Shown here piece after piece: positions 19,761 through 30,392 of a stretch of DNA of 64,000 bases. Numbering within the stretch: the first letter of the stretch is position 1; every line of letters begins with the position of its first letter. Source of the DNA: Pseudomonas tremae. Lineage in GTDB: Bacteria; Pseudomonadota; Gammaproteobacteria; Pseudomonadales; Pseudomonadaceae. Made by a program: the position numbers and the translations under genes. The notes beneath the pieces were generated by a model, which saw only the letters and a program-made list of their open reading frames with translations, did no database searches and was not told the DNA's origin. The stretch covers positions 62,001 through 126,000 of the forward strand of contig NZ_LJRO01000153.1 in NCBI RefSeq assembly GCF_001401155.1, in the 5' to 3' direction.

Positions 19761-22255
19761 CAGACAGATACCGTGCGTTGGCTGACGTCATCGACGTGGG
19801 CAAAATGGCGCAGGGCCAGACGGTCTGAAGCCTGCCCACTGCTGTCGCCGATGCTCTGCAACAGGTCGGCCAGCCCGTCGAGGACTGCGTCGATGCTGCT
19901 CTGACCAAACAACGGGTTTTCCAGGCTACCCAGATCGAAGGCAGCGAGACGCTGAGCCAGCACCGCAAGGCCGTTATCGCGCGGCGCATCGAACTCGTCG
20001 TTCAGGCGGCGCAGCGAACGTTGTACCAGTTTGAGCTGAAACAGCACCGCATGCGGATTCTGCTCATCAAGCAACAGCAGGTCCAGCACTGGAATCAGAT
20101 GCGGCACCGACATGTAACGCGAACGGTAGGTGATGCTGCTGTTGCCCAGTTCCAGCAACCATTCCAGCCCGGCCTTCTCCGAAACCGCCGAACCGCGCAG
20201 AAAGGCCGCCAGGCTTGTGCTGAGAAACTTCAGACGCTCTATCCGGCGCCCGATCATCAGGAAGCTCCAGCCTTCATCACGGGTCATGTCATCCATGGCA
20301 AAACCGGCAAGCGCCGCCAGTGACATCACCAGACGGTTGAGAAAATCCACCAGCTCGCCAAAGTCCGGCTCCTCGGTATCCAGGCTCAACGCTTCGCGCT
20401 GGAGCTCGACCAGCGCCTGCCAGTTTTCTCTCGATAGCTTGCCGCGCACCTGTGAAGCGGCCCACTGCAGACGCTGCAGATTGCCACGCAGGCTGAATGG
20501 CCACTCTTCACCCAGAAGCGCCGCAAGCAGGCGATCCTTCAGCTCTTCGCCCTCTTGCGCTTCGGGCAGCATGCCGAGGCTTTCAGCCAGCGCGACAGCA
20601 GCCTGTAGCGCAAGCGGGTCATCATCATCGACGTAGCGCGTGAGCATGATGCGCAGCAGGCGCGCGCTGTCTTCGCAACGTTCGCAATAGCGGCCGAACC
20701 AGAACAGGTTTTCCACCACCCGCGATGGCAGATAGGGGTCGCGCCGGATCAGGTCATAGACCCCCAGCACACGCTGACCTTTCCAGGGTTCACCGAGGTG
20801 CGAGCGCTCGCCCAGCACCCAGGTGTCCTTGCTCGCACCACCGCGCTGCATGGAGACCACCTCGGCATCGGCTTCAGCGGCCACTCGGGTCAGACCGCCC
20901 GGCAGCACACGATAGCCGTCGACGCTGGCCACGGCGTAAACGCGCATGCCAATGGCACGCGGCTGCAAACCGGTGCCATCGGCCTGCAGCACCGGCGCAT
21001 GGGACAATTGCGCCAGCTCCTGGGCCACATAGGCATAAGGCCGCGATTGCATGCGTTGGGCGAGAGCCGTGCGCTGTTCCTCGTTGAGATCGCGTCCAAA
21101 CACTGGGGCAAAATGCTGCGAGGGAAATGCGGGTTTGATCAGCAAGTCAGGCAGTTTTTCCAGCGCCTGCGCCAGCACGGTCGGCTCTCCGCACCACCAA
21201 GTTGCCACCGATGGCAGAATCAGGTCCTCACCGAACAGGTACTGACTGATTTTCGGCAAAAAGCCCAATAACCCAGGCGATTCAAGCACACCGCTGCCCA
21301 GCGCATTGGCGACCAGCACGTTGCCTTGACGCACCGCCTCCAGCAAACCCGGCACGCCGAGTGCGGAATCGGTTCGCAATTCCAGCGGATCACAAAAATC
21401 ATCGTCCAGACGACGCATGATCGCGTGAACCCGGCGCAGGCCGCTGAGGGTTTTCAGGTAAACGGTGTCATCGCGAACGGTAAGATCGCCGCCCTCGACC
21501 AGCGGATAACCCAGCTGCCGCGCCAGATAAAGGTGCTCGAAATAACTTTCATTAAAGCGCCCTGGCGTCAACAACACCACCAGCGGCGCCTCGCTGCTGG
21601 TCGGCGCCTGACGTGAAAGGGTCTGTTGCAAGGTATCGAAGAAGCCTGACAGATGCCGGACCTGCAGGTCGCGGTAGGTTTCAGGCAAGGCACGGGCGAC
21701 GCTCTGGCGATTCTCCAAAGCATAACCCGCCCCGGAGGGCGCCTGAGTACGGTCGGCGGTAACCCACCAGCGCCCGTCCGGCGTGCGCGCCAGGTCAACG
21801 GCGTACATGTGCAAAAAGGTGCCTTCAGGCGGTTTTATGCCCTGGCATGGCCACAAGAAGTTGTTATGGCCGAATACCAGTTCGGCAGGCAGCAAACCAT
21901 TGGCGATCAGGGTCTGGGGACCATAAAGATCGGCCAGCACGGCGTTGAGCAACCGCGCACGCTGGGCAATCCCTGCCGCCACGTGCTGCCACTCATCCGC
22001 CGCAATAATGTGCGGCAACAGGTCCAGTTCCCATGGACGATCAGCGCCCTTGGGGTCGGCGTAGACGTTGTAGGTGACGCCGTTTTCCTGAATCTGCCGG
22101 GTCAGCAGGGCTTGGCGCTGAATCAATTGCGCCGACGTACTGCGTTGCATGTGCTCGTAAAGGCGTCGCCAGTGTGGACGAACGGCGCCATCAGCATCGA
22201 GCATCTCGTGGTAAGTGCCCTCGGAAAGAGAGTAGCGATCAAGCAGGTCAGGCAT
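19760..22255 (-). CDS. Circularly permuted ATP-grasp / alpha-E domain fusion protein
   Basis: An 831-residue two-domain protein. Residues 1 to about 490 are a type-2 circularly permuted ATP-grasp (CP_ATPgrasp_2), seen in segments such as GRFNESYFEHLYLARQLGYP, EGGDLTVRDDTVYLK and NALGSGVLESPGL. Residues about 510-820 form the alpha-helical alpha-E domain with its conserved ER motif in ENLFWFGRYCERCEDSARL. In many bacteria these two domains are encoded by separate adjacent genes; here they are one chain. ATP-grasp enzymes form peptide-like amide bonds by acyl phosphate chemistry. The start is uncertain: ATG at 22255 is used, while a TTG at 22273 is possible. Overlaps the downstream transglutaminase gene. 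Confidence 0.85.
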   Translation of the reverse strand: MPDLLDRYSLSEGTYHEMLDADGAVRPHWRRLYEHMQRSTSAQLIQRQALLTRQIQENGVTYNVYADPKGADRPWELDLLPHIIAADEWQHVAAGIAQRARLLNAVLADLYGPQTLIANGLLPAELVFGHNNFLWPCQGIKPPEGTFLHMYAVDLARTPDGRWWVTADRTQAPSGAGYALENRQSVARALPETYRDLQVRHLSGFFDTLQQTLSRQAPTSSEAPLVVLLTPGRFNESYFEHLYLARQLGYPLVEGGDLTVRDDTVYLKTLSGLRRVHAIMRRLDDDFCDPLELRTDSALGVPGLLEAVRQGNVLVANALGSGVLESPGLLGFLPKISQYLFGEDLILPSVATWWCGEPTVLAQALEKLPDLLIKPAFPSQHFAPVFGRDLNEEQRTALAQRMQSRPYAYVAQELAQLSHAPVLQADGTGLQPRAIGMRVYAVASVDGYRVLPGGLTRVAAEADAEVVSMQRGGASKDTWVLGERSHLGEPWKGQRVLGVYDLIRRDPYLPSRVVENLFWFGRYCERCEDSARLLRIMLTRYVDDDDPLALQAAVALAESLGMLPEAQEGEELKDRLLAALLGEEWPFSLRGNLQRLQWAASQVRGKLSRENWQALVELQREALSLDTEEPDFGELVDFLNRLVMSLAALAGFAMDDMTRDEGWSFLMIGRRIERLKFLSTSLAAFLRGSAVSEKAGLEWLLELGNSSITYRSRYMSVPHLIPVLDLLLLDEQNPHAVLFQLKLVQRSLRRLNDEFDAPRDNGLAVLAQRLAAFDLGSLENPLFGQSSIDAVLDGLADLLQSIGDSSGQASDRLALRHFAHVDDVSQRTVSV

Positions 22256-22342
22256 GGAAGGCTCGGCAGGCAACGTAAGGACTTCAGAGTAGTGCTGCCA
22301 GATGTCACATCCGTGTGCATCTGACGCACAGAGCCACTGTTT

Positions 22343-25300
22343 TTAATGCAGACGCATATCCAGCGTCATCGGCAGCTCGTCATTAATATTGAGCGACGGA
22401 ACGGTCAGCTTGCCGGGTGTGTGACCGATGCGGAAGAAACGTGACAGGCGACGGCTTTCCGCTTCGTTGGCGTTGACCGGCAATGTCTCGTAGTTGCGAC
22501 CGCCCGGGTGGGCGACATGATACTCGCAGCCGCCCAGCGAGCGGTGCATCCAGGTATCGAGCAGGTCGAACACCAGCGGGGCATGTACGCCGATGGTCGG
22601 TTGCAGGCAGTTGGCCGGTTGCCAGGCACGATAGCGTACGCCCGCGACAAACTCGCCGACGCGTCCGGTCGGCTGCAGGGGTACGGGTATGCCATTGCAG
22701 GTGAGCAGATAGCGTTGCGGCGGCAGCCCGCTGAGATGCACCTGCAAGCGTTCCAGCGATGAATCGACATAGCGCACCGCACCGCCAGCCGAGCCCTCCT
22801 CGCCCAGCACATGCCAAGGCTCCAGCGCCTGACGCAGTTCCAGCTCGATGCCGTTGACGGCGTAATCGCCCACTTTCGGAAAGCGAAATTCCAGATGCGC
22901 GGCAAACCAGTCGGCCTTGACCGGATAACCGGCCGCGTTCAGGTCAGCCACTACGTCGGCGAAATCCTGCTCGATGAAATGCGGCAGCATGAAGCGGTCG
23001 TGCAACTGCGTGCCCCAGCGTGCCAGTTTGGCCGGTGCATAAGGCTCGCGCCAGAAACGGGCGACCAGCGCGCGCAGCAGCAATTGCTGGGCGAGGCTCA
23101 TGCGCGCGTGAGGCGGCATCTCGAAGGCGCGCAGCTCCAGCAAGCCCAGGCGCCCGGTCGCGCCATCGGGCGAATACAACTTGTCGATGCAGAACTCGGC
23201 GCGGTGGGTGTTACCGGTGACATCGATCAGCAGGTTGCGCAGCAGGCGATCCACGACCCAAGGCGCAACGTCTTCTCCGGGTTCGGGCATCTGCGCGAAG
23301 GCAATTTCCATTTCGTAGAGCGAGTCGTTACGCGCCTCGTCGATACGTGGCGCCTGTGAGGTAGGGCCAATGAACAGCCCGGAAAACAGGTACGACAGCG
23401 AAGGATGGTTGTGCCAGTAACTGATCAGGCTGCGCAGCAGGTCTGGACGCCGCAGGAACGGAGAATCGCCCGGTGTCGCCCCGCCCAGCACGAAGTGATT
23501 GCCGCCGCCAGTGCCGGTATGACGACCATCTATCATGAACTTTTCGGTGGTAAGACGTGTGAGGCGCGCCTGCTCGTAGAGAAATTCGGTGCGCTCGACC
23601 AGTTCGTCCCAACTTGCCGAGGGCTGCACGTTGACTTCGATCACACCCGGGTCAGGCGTAATGCGGAAGTTGCACAGACGCGGATCGCTCGGCGGCTCGT
23701 AACCTTCGAGCAGAACCGGGCATTGCAACTCTTCGGCAGTTGCTTCGATAACGGCTACAAGCTCAAGGTATTCCTCAAGCTTCTGCAGCGGCGGCATGAA
23801 CAGGTAGAGACGTCCATCACGCGCTTCGGCACACAGCGCCGTACGGGTCAGCCAATCGGCGGACTCGTCGATCTTCGGCGCGCGTTCAGCGTCTGTCTCG
23901 TTTGACTTGAGTGCCGAGGTCAGCGAGTCGCTGTCGGCCAGTTCAGGAAAGTCCTGATTATGGTCGGTCGGGTGAATGAACGGGTACTCCGCCGCCTTGA
24001 CCCAAGGCTGCGAGGCCAGTGGCAGTCGATACCCCAACGCTGAATCACCTGGCACCAGACGGCAATGCTCGTCACGCAGATACCAGCGGCCGCTCTGCCA
24101 GCTGTCACCTTCTGCGCTACGGGCCAGCGGCAAGACCTGGCCGATCATCTTGTCCAGCCCCTGCGCGAAGACCTTGCGCAGGCGCGCCCGCTCAAGCTCG
24201 TCGCCCAGCCACGAATCTTCGGCGGTCACGTTGACCGGCAGCGCACCTTCGCGCCACAGGTAGTAGAAATTATCTTCGTAGGCCGGAAAAACAAAACGGG
24301 CCGGCAGTTTCAGGCGCTCGGCAACGCTGGCCAGAAAACGCCCGGCCAGCTCGCCAGTTGCGCCGTAGTCCTGTGTTTCATTGGCGATCAGCGCATTGTT
24401 GCGCCAGACCGGCTTGCCGTCCTTGCGCCAGAAACAGTTCAGCGACCAGCGCGGCAACTGTTCCCCCGGATACCATTTGCCCTGCCCGAAATGCACGATC
24501 CCCAGAGGCGCATAGTGCGCGCGCATGCGCTGGAAGAGTTCGGCAGACAGCTCACGCTTGCGCGACCCCAGCGCTGCAGTGTTCCATTCGGGGCCATCGC
24601 GATCATCAATGGAAACAAACGTAGGCTCGCCGCCCATAGTCAGGCGCACATCATCGCGGATCAGATCAGCGTCTATCTGCCGCCCAACCGCCTGGATGTC
24701 CTGCCACTGCTCTTCGCTATAGGGCTTGGTGACGCGTGGCGCCTCCCAAATACGCTCTACAGACATTTCATGGCTGAACTCGGTTTCGCACGGCTCGACC
24801 AGCCCACTGATCGGTGCTGCGGAGGATGGCTCGGGACTGCAGGCCAGCGGAATGTGGCCTTCGCCGGCGAACAGTCCAGAGGTCGCGTCCAGCCCGACCC
24901 AGCCTGCACCCGGCAGATACACCTCGCACCAGGCGTGCAGGTCGGTGAAGTCGACGTCGGTACCGGAAGGCCCATCCAGCGCTGCAACGTCAGCCTTGAG
25001 CTGGATCAGATACCCCGACACGAAGCGCGCGGCCATCCCCAGATGGCGCAGCAGCTGCACCAGCAGCCACGCAGAATCGCGGCAGGAACCCGAGGCGTTT
25101 TCCAGAGTGAACTCGGGGGTCTGTACACCCGGCTCCATGCGAATCAGATAATCGACGTCCTGGCTCAGACGCTGGTTGAGGCCAACCAGAAAGTCGATGG
25201 CCGGAATCGGCTCACGGCTGATGCTGTCCAGATAGGCCTGGAATTTCGGGGTCAGCGGCAGTTTTTCGAGATACGGTGCCAGTTCACGCTGCTCTTCGCT

Positions 25301-25621
25301 GGCATACGTGAACGGGATGTTTTCAGCGTACGGCTCGAGAAAGAAATCGAACGGGTTGAACACTGCCATCTCGGCAACCAGATCGACCTCGACACGGAAT
25401 TCCTTGGTTTTTTCCGGAAAGACCAGGCGCGCCAGATAGTTGCCCTGTGGGTCCTGCTGCCAGTTGATGAAATGATTTTCAGGCAACACTTTCAACGAAT
25501 ACGACAGTACGCGTGTGCGGCTGTGAGCGGCCGGGCGCAGGCGAACGATCTGAGGACCCAGTTCGACCGCGCGGTCGTAGCGATAATGCGTGACATGGTG
25601 CAAGGCAATATGAATCGACAC
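22343..25621 (-). CDS. Transglutaminase / DUF2126 putative amidoligase fusion
   Basis: A 1092-residue protein. Residues 1 to about 270 form a transglutaminase-like module with triad Cys180 (GSCRDSAWL), His229 (DLHAWCEV) and Asp245 (VGLDATSG). The rest, from about residue 340, is DUF2126 (COG4196), opening RLTMGGEPTFVSIDDRDGP and containing VIEVNVQPSASWDELV and GRHTGTGGGNHFVLGG; Pfam describes it as a likely amidoligase related to the glutamine-synthetase-like COOH-NH2 ligases. The GTG start at 25621 has an ideal AGGAGG six bases upstream, better than the ATG at 25663. First gene of the three-gene operon; 87 bases separate it from the ATP-grasp gene. Function of the pathway is unknown. Confidence 0.88.
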   Translation of the reverse strand: MSIHIALHHVTHYRYDRAVELGPQIVRLRPAAHSRTRVLSYSLKVLPENHFINWQQDPQGNYLARLVFPEKTKEFRVEVDLVAEMAVFNPFDFFLEPYAENIPFTYASEEQRELAPYLEKLPLTPKFQAYLDSISREPIPAIDFLVGLNQRLSQDVDYLIRMEPGVQTPEFTLENASGSCRDSAWLLVQLLRHLGMAARFVSGYLIQLKADVAALDGPSGTDVDFTDLHAWCEVYLPGAGWVGLDATSGLFAGEGHIPLACSPEPSSAAPISGLVEPCETEFSHEMSVERIWEAPRVTKPYSEEQWQDIQAVGRQIDADLIRDDVRLTMGGEPTFVSIDDRDGPEWNTAALGSRKRELSAELFQRMRAHYAPLGIVHFGQGKWYPGEQLPRWSLNCFWRKDGKPVWRNNALIANETQDYGATGELAGRFLASVAERLKLPARFVFPAYEDNFYYLWREGALPVNVTAEDSWLGDELERARLRKVFAQGLDKMIGQVLPLARSAEGDSWQSGRWYLRDEHCRLVPGDSALGYRLPLASQPWVKAAEYPFIHPTDHNQDFPELADSDSLTSALKSNETDAERAPKIDESADWLTRTALCAEARDGRLYLFMPPLQKLEEYLELVAVIEATAEELQCPVLLEGYEPPSDPRLCNFRITPDPGVIEVNVQPSASWDELVERTEFLYEQARLTRLTTEKFMIDGRHTGTGGGNHFVLGGATPGDSPFLRRPDLLRSLISYWHNHPSLSYLFSGLFIGPTSQAPRIDEARNDSLYEMEIAFAQMPEPGEDVAPWVVDRLLRNLLIDVTGNTHRAEFCIDKLYSPDGATGRLGLLELRAFEMPPHARMSLAQQLLLRALVARFWREPYAPAKLARWGTQLHDRFMLPHFIEQDFADVVADLNAAGYPVKADWFAAHLEFRFPKVGDYAVNGIELELRQALEPWHVLGEEGSAGGAVRYVDSSLERLQVHLSGLPPQRYLLTCNGIPVPLQPTGRVGEFVAGVRYRAWQPANCLQPTIGVHAPLVFDLLDTWMHRSLGGCEYHVAHPGGRNYETLPVNANEAESRRLSRFFRIGHTPGKLTVPSLNINDELPMTLDMRLH

Positions 25622-25846
25622 GGCGTGCCTCCTGCGAGCCTGAACGGTAAATGAGCCGCGCAAGACTTATGCCATCCGGTCAAAGTCAGGCGCCTACGAC
25701 ATCGGCACTACCTGCTTTACGAGGCTCAGCACCAAAATCGTGCCGGCCTGAGCCGACGGTGCAAGGGTTGCACAGTAATAAGGCAGACAGTGTGGCAGAG
25801 GGATTGGGTGTGGGGTGAAGAATTGTGAGCAGCGTGGGTGCGTGGT
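25622..25846. other. Upstream region of the DUF2126 operon, nothing recognised
   Basis: Together with repeat copy C this forms a 374-base gap. It must hold the promoter of the operon, but I found no convincing -35/-10 or -24/-12 pair. A GCACCAAAATCGTGC near-palindrome at about 25730 is the only notable structure. Confidence 0.4.
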
Positions 25847-25961
25847 GTGACGCAGAGCATCACGAACGGCATTCACACGCTGGAACGTGAGGAACGAGCA
25901 TACGCTGAATATCGTGCCCAAGCTCTGCGTGGGCATGCCGCTCTGGACGCTCTGCGTCCGC
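25847..25961 (+). repeat. Dispersed palindromic repeat, copy C
   Basis: GTGACGCAGAGCATCACGAA, CTGGAACGTGAGGAACGA, ATCGTGCCCAAGCTCTGCG and GGACGCTCTGCGTCC keep the block order of copy B. It lies beyond the ygiQ stop and upstream of the DUF2126 operon, the only copy here not between convergent genes. Confidence 0.85.
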
Positions 25962-25995
25962 CCCTGTTCAAGCAGGCGGCGCTATGCGATGTATG

Positions 25996-28305
25996 TTAGC
26001 GCGGTACTACCGGCTTGCGCTTGGCTGGCTTGGGGCCTTTGCCTTTGGCGGCGTCAATGCGCTCTTTGGCGGCCTGCTTGTTGCGCGCCATTGCTGCAGC
26101 CTTGGCTTCTTCACGCTTGTCCCACGGCTTGCTGCCGTCGCTGCCACGTGGCGGCAGACCGGTGTGCTGGGTCTGAATCAGCGTGGTCTTGGTGTTCTTG
26201 CCGACCTTGTGGCTACCTGCCGGGGTCGAGTTCTTGCGGCGGGCACTCTGATAGGTGTCGGTCGCAGGCTGATGCAGCGGGATCAATTGATCTTTGCCCG
26301 ACCCGATGAGGTCGGAACGGCCCATACGCTCCAGCGCCTCACGCAGCATCGGCCAGCCTTTCGGGTCGTGATAGCGCAGGAATGCCTTGTGCAGACGACG
26401 CTGTGCTTCGCTCTTCACAATCGTGACGCCGTCACTCTTGTAAGTCACCTTACGCAACGGGTTCTTGCCCGAGTGGTACATCGCCGTGGCCGTGGCCATT
26501 GGCGACGGGTAGAACGCCTGCACCTGATCCGCACGGAAGCCGTTGCCCTTGAGCCACAGCGCCAGGTTCATCATGTCTTCATCAGTGGTGCCCGGGTGGG
26601 CGGCGATGAAGTAAGGAATCAGGTACTGCTCCTTGCCTGCTTCCTTGGTGTACTTCTCGAACATGCGCTTGAACTTGTCATAGCTGCCAATGCCCGGCTT
26701 CATCATCTGGTTGAGCGGACCTTCCTCGGTGTGTTCCGGGGCGATCTTCAGGTAACCACCGACGTGGTGCGTGACCAGCTCCTTGACGTATTCCGGCGAC
26801 TCGACCGCGAGGTCGTAACGCAGGCCGGAAGCGATCAGGATTTTCTTCACACCCGGCAACGCTCGGGCACTGCGGTACAGCTGAATCAGCGACGAGTGAT
26901 CGGTGTTCAGGTTCGGGCAGATACCAGGAAACACGCAGGACGGCTTGCGGCACGCCGATTCGATCTCCGGGCTTTTGCAGGCGATGCGATACATGTTCGC
27001 AGTCGGTCCGCCCAGGTCGGAAATGACGCCGGTAAAGCCTGGCACCTTGTCGCGGATCTCTTCGATTTCACGAATGATCGATTCTTCGGAACGGTTCTGA
27101 ATGATCCGGCCTTCATGCTCGGTAATCGAGCAGAACGTACAGCCGCCGAAACAGCCGCGCATGATGTTCACCGAAAAACGGATCATGTCGTAGGCCGGAA
27201 TCTTTTCCTTGCCGTATGCAGGGTGAGGAACGCGCGCGTAAGGCATGCCGAACACGTAGTCCATTTCTTCGGTGGTCATCGGAATGGGCGGTGGATTGAA
27301 CCAGACGTCAACTTCACCATGCTTCTGCACCAATGCGCGGGCGTTGCCCGGATTGGTTTCAAGGTGCAACACGCGGTTGGCGTGAGCGTACAGAACGGCA
27401 TCGTTCCTGACCTTTTCCACCGACGGCAGACGAATCACAGTCTTGTCGCGGGTCATGCGCGGGCTGGCAAGGATCTGCACCACCTTGGCTTCATTCGGGT
27501 CTTCGACGTCGCCTTTTTCTTGCTCGATGGCGCAGGCCTGGGTGTCCTGGGTGTTGACGTACGGGTTGATGATCTTGTCGACCTTGCCCGGACGATCGAT
27601 GCGCGTCGAGTCGACTTCATACCAGCCTTGCGGCGTGTCACGACGGATGAAGGCAGTGCCGCGCACATCGGTGATGTCTTCGATCTTGTGGCCATAGGAC
27701 AGACGCTGGGCAACTTCGACAATCGCACGTTCGGCATTGCCGTACAGCAGGATGTCGGCGCAGGCGTCAATCAGGATCGAGTTGCGAACCTTGTCCTGCC
27801 AGTAGTCATAGTGGGCAATACGGCGCAACGAGGCTTCGATGCCGCCCAGCACGATAGGCACGTGCTTGTAGGCTTCCTTGCAGCGCTGGCTGTACACCAG
27901 ACTCGCGCGGTCTGGGCGCTTGCCGGCCATGCCGCCAGGTGTGTAGGCGTCATCGGAGCGGATTTTCTTGTCCGCCGTGTATCGGTTGATCATCGAGTCC
28001 ATGTTGCCGGCAGCGACACCGAAAAACAGGTTCGGCTCGCCGAGCTTCATGAAGTCGTCTTTGGACTGCCAGTTGGGCTGCGCGATGATCCCGACCCGAA
28101 AGCCTTGGGACTCAAGCAAACGGCCAATGATTGCCATGCCGAAAGACGGGTGATCAACGTACGCATCACCTGTGACGATGATGATGTCGCAGGAATCCCA
28201 GCCAAGCAGATCCATTTCTTCCCGGCTCATGGGCAGGAAAGGTGCTGGTCCGAAACATTCGGCCCAGTACTTGGGATAGTCAAATAACGGCTTGGCTGCT
28301 TGCAT
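25996..28305 (-). CDS. ygiQ: YgiQ family radical SAM protein
   Basis: A 769-residue radical S-adenosylmethionine protein. The N-terminal region (residues about 1-330) is the UPF0313/YgiQ-specific domain; the [4Fe-4S] cluster motif CxxxCxxC is in [13 protein letters not shown], about residue 385, followed by a TIM-barrel core. The C-terminal 80 residues are a basic, Lys/Ala-rich tail ending [14 protein letters not shown]. Its substrate is unknown. The ATG at 28305 is the expected N-terminus ([14 protein letters not shown]). Monocistronic, transcribed leftward. Confidence 0.93.
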   Translation of the reverse strand: MQAAKPLFDYPKYWAECFGPAPFLPMSREEMDLLGWDSCDIIIVTGDAYVDHPSFGMAIIGRLLESQGFRVGIIAQPNWQSKDDFMKLGEPNLFFGVAAGNMDSMINRYTADKKIRSDDAYTPGGMAGKRPDRASLVYSQRCKEAYKHVPIVLGGIEASLRRIAHYDYWQDKVRNSILIDACADILLYGNAERAIVEVAQRLSYGHKIEDITDVRGTAFIRRDTPQGWYEVDSTRIDRPGKVDKIINPYVNTQDTQACAIEQEKGDVEDPNEAKVVQILASPRMTRDKTVIRLPSVEKVRNDAVLYAHANRVLHLETNPGNARALVQKHGEVDVWFNPPPIPMTTEEMDYVFGMPYARVPHPAYGKEKIPAYDMIRFSVNIMRGCFGGCTFCSITEHEGRIIQNRSEESIIREIEEIRDKVPGFTGVISDLGGPTANMYRIACKSPEIESACRKPSCVFPGICPNLNTDHSSLIQLYRSARALPGVKKILIASGLRYDLAVESPEYVKELVTHHVGGYLKIAPEHTEEGPLNQMMKPGIGSYDKFKRMFEKYTKEAGKEQYLIPYFIAAHPGTTDEDMMNLALWLKGNGFRADQVQAFYPSPMATATAMYHSGKNPLRKVTYKSDGVTIVKSEAQRRLHKAFLRYHDPKGWPMLREALERMGRSDLIGSGKDQLIPLHQPATDTYQSARRKNSTPAGSHKVGKNTKTTLIQTQHTGLPPRGSDGSKPWDKREEAKAAAMARNKQAAKERIDAAKGKGPKPAKRKPVVPR

Positions 28306-28407
28306 GTTCAGGACCTACGTTTGCACGTTGGAAAAATCGCGGGCGCGGAATATAGCACATTTTTTGATCAAGCCTGACAACGGCGGTCGGATTTGACTGA
28401 CCTTAGA

Positions 28408-29802
28408 TCAATCTTCGTCGAAGTTGTAACTGCCGGGTGCCAGGTTCTCGAAACGCGTGTATTTGCCGATGAACGCAAGGCGTGTAGTGCCGATAGGGCC
28501 GTTACGCTGCTTGCCGATAATGATCTCGGCAATGCCCTTGTGTTCGGTTTCGGGGTGATACACCTCGTCGCGATACACAAACATGATGACGTCGGCATCC
28601 TGCTCGATCGCTCCGGATTCCCGGAGGTCGGAGTTGATCGGGCGTTTGTTCGGTCGCTGTTCAAGCGAGCGGTTCAACTGCGAAAGGGCAATAACCGGGC
28701 AGTTGAACTCCTTGGCCAGCGCTTTCAGGGACCGGGAAATCTCGGAGATCTCGTTGGTACGGTTGTCGCCGCTCGAACCGGGAATCTGCATCAGCTGCAG
28801 GTAGTCGATCATGATCATGGCGATGTCGCCGTGCTCTCGAACGATACGGCGTGTGCGTGCGCGCATTTCCGAGGGGCTGATGCCTGCTGTATCGTCGATG
28901 AACAGCTTGCGATCGTTGAGCAGATTGACCGCCGAGGTCAGGCGCGGCCAGTCATCATCTTCCAGACGGCCGGCGCGCACCTTGGTCTGATCGATACGCC
29001 CCAGCGATGAAAGCATACGCATGATCAGCGATTCACCTGGCATTTCCAACGAATAGACCAGCACCACCTTGTCGCTGCGCAACACAGCGTTTTCGACCAG
29101 GTTCATCGCGAAAGTGGTTTTACCCATCGACGGACGACCTGCAACGATGATCAGGTCAGATGGCTGCAGACCGCTGGTTTTTTCATCGAGATCGGTGTAG
29201 CCAGTGGAAAGGCCGGTGATTGCGTTGTCGCTGTTGAACAGGGTATCGATACGGTCGATGGCCTTGGTCAGCAGGTCGTTGACACTGACCGGGCCGCCGG
29301 TCTTGGGCCGCGCTTCGGCTATCTGAAAGATCTGCCGTTCGGCCTCGTCCAGAATCTCTTCGGCGGTTCGACCTTCCGGGTTGAACGCGCTGTCCGCGAT
29401 TTCAGTGCTGATACCAATCAACTGCCGCAATGTGGCCCGCGCACGAACGATCTGCGCATAGGCCTTGATGTTGGCAACAGAGGGCGTGTTTTTCGCCAGC
29501 TCGCTGAGGTAGCCCAGGCCACCGACTTGCGAGGTCTGGCCTTCCTTGTCCAGCTGTTCGGCCAGGGTAACCACGTCGATCGGGCTGTTCTGATCAGCCA
29601 GCCGGGCAATGGCGCGGAAGATCAGACGGTGGTCATGTCGATAGAAATCACCATCAGAGACTTGATCGAGCACGCGCTCCCAGGCGTTGTTGTCCAGCAT
29701 CAGACCACCGAGCACAGCCTGTTCGGCCTCGATGGAATGTGGCGGCACCTTGAGGGCAGCGGTTTGCAGATCGTATTGCTCGGGGGCGGATATATCGTTC
29801 AT
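28408..29802 (-). CDS. dnaB: Replicative DNA helicase DnaB
   Basis: A 464-residue hexameric helicase that unwinds the chromosome at the replication fork. The N-terminal helical collar domain binds primase, then a linker and the RecA-like motor follow: Walker A GRPSMGKTT, SLEMPGE, Walker B MIMIDYLQLM and the C-terminal KQRNGPIGTTRL motif. No intein is present. The ATG at 29802 (MNDISAPEQ) is used; ribosome site is weak (AAAGTGG). It follows rplI, with a terminator-like hairpin between, so it may have its own promoter or depend on read-through. Confidence 0.97.
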   Translation of the reverse strand: MNDISAPEQYDLQTAALKVPPHSIEAEQAVLGGLMLDNNAWERVLDQVSDGDFYRHDHRLIFRAIARLADQNSPIDVVTLAEQLDKEGQTSQVGGLGYLSELAKNTPSVANIKAYAQIVRARATLRQLIGISTEIADSAFNPEGRTAEEILDEAERQIFQIAEARPKTGGPVSVNDLLTKAIDRIDTLFNSDNAITGLSTGYTDLDEKTSGLQPSDLIIVAGRPSMGKTTFAMNLVENAVLRSDKVVLVYSLEMPGESLIMRMLSSLGRIDQTKVRAGRLEDDDWPRLTSAVNLLNDRKLFIDDTAGISPSEMRARTRRIVREHGDIAMIMIDYLQLMQIPGSSGDNRTNEISEISRSLKALAKEFNCPVIALSQLNRSLEQRPNKRPINSDLRESGAIEQDADVIMFVYRDEVYHPETEHKGIAEIIIGKQRNGPIGTTRLAFIGKYTRFENLAPGSYNFDED

Positions 29803-29851
29803 GGCCACTTTAATTCGGGGGGTTGCAGAATGGGGATGGCACAAAGACAAA

Positions 29852-29880
29852 GGGCACGACCTGTAAACAGGATCGTGCCC
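29852..29880 (-). terminator. Hairpin after rplI
   Basis: Reverse strand GGGCACGATCCTG, loop TTTA, CAGGTCGTGCCC followed by TTTGTCTTTG: a stem of 12 pairs with one bulged base, between rplI and dnaB. It may partly terminate the ribosomal-protein operon. Confidence 0.7.
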
Positions 29881-29926
29881 GATGTTAATCCTCTCACGAC
29901 AATGCCGCCAGACGATTCAGTGTTGC

Positions 29927-30373
29927 TTAAGCAGCCACTACGACAACGCGTACTGTCGCTTCTACGTCGCTGTGCAGATGCACGGCTACGTCGAATTCGC
30001 CAACGTTGCGGATAGTGCCGTTCGGCAGACGAACTTCGCTTTTTGCAACTTCAACGCCAGAGGCGGTCAGTGCATCAGCGATGTCGTGAGTACCGATCGA
30101 ACCGAACAGCTTGCCTTCGTCACCAGCGGTGGCAGTGATAGTCACTTCCAGCTCAGCCAGTTGGGCAGCGCGAGTTTCGGCAGATGCTTTCTTGTCTGCA
30201 GCCAGTTTTTCCAGCTCGGCACGACGCTCTTCAAACGCAGCCACGTTGGCAGCGGTTGCAGCGGTTGCTTTGCCGTAAGGCAGCAGGTAGTTACGACCGT
30301 AACCGGCCTTAACGTTTACTTTGTCGCCCAGGTTGCCCAGGTTGGCGACTTTTTCCAGAAGGATCAGTTGCAT
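29927..30373 (-). CDS. rplI: 50S ribosomal protein L9
   Basis: A 148-residue ribosomal protein binding 23S rRNA near the L1 stalk base. The signature [21 protein letters not shown] is at residues 16-36, the long connecting helix and the C-terminal domain follow. Ribosome site GAGGA precedes the ATG. Fourth gene of rpsF-rpsR-membrane protein-rplI. Confidence 0.98.
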   Translation of the reverse strand: MQLILLEKVANLGNLGDKVNVKAGYGRNYLLPYGKATAATAANVAAFEERRAELEKLAADKKASAETRAAQLAELEVTITATAGDEGKLFGSIGTHDIADALTASGVEVAKSEVRLPNGTIRNVGEFDVAVHLHSDVEATVRVVVVAA

Positions 30374-30392
30374 GTGGAAATCCTCTTAACTT

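Noticed and set aside
25984..28287. Long forward open frame of 767 codons opposite ygiQ
   Set aside because: Mirror of the YgiQ gene; residues are Arg/His/Val-rich with no family similarity.
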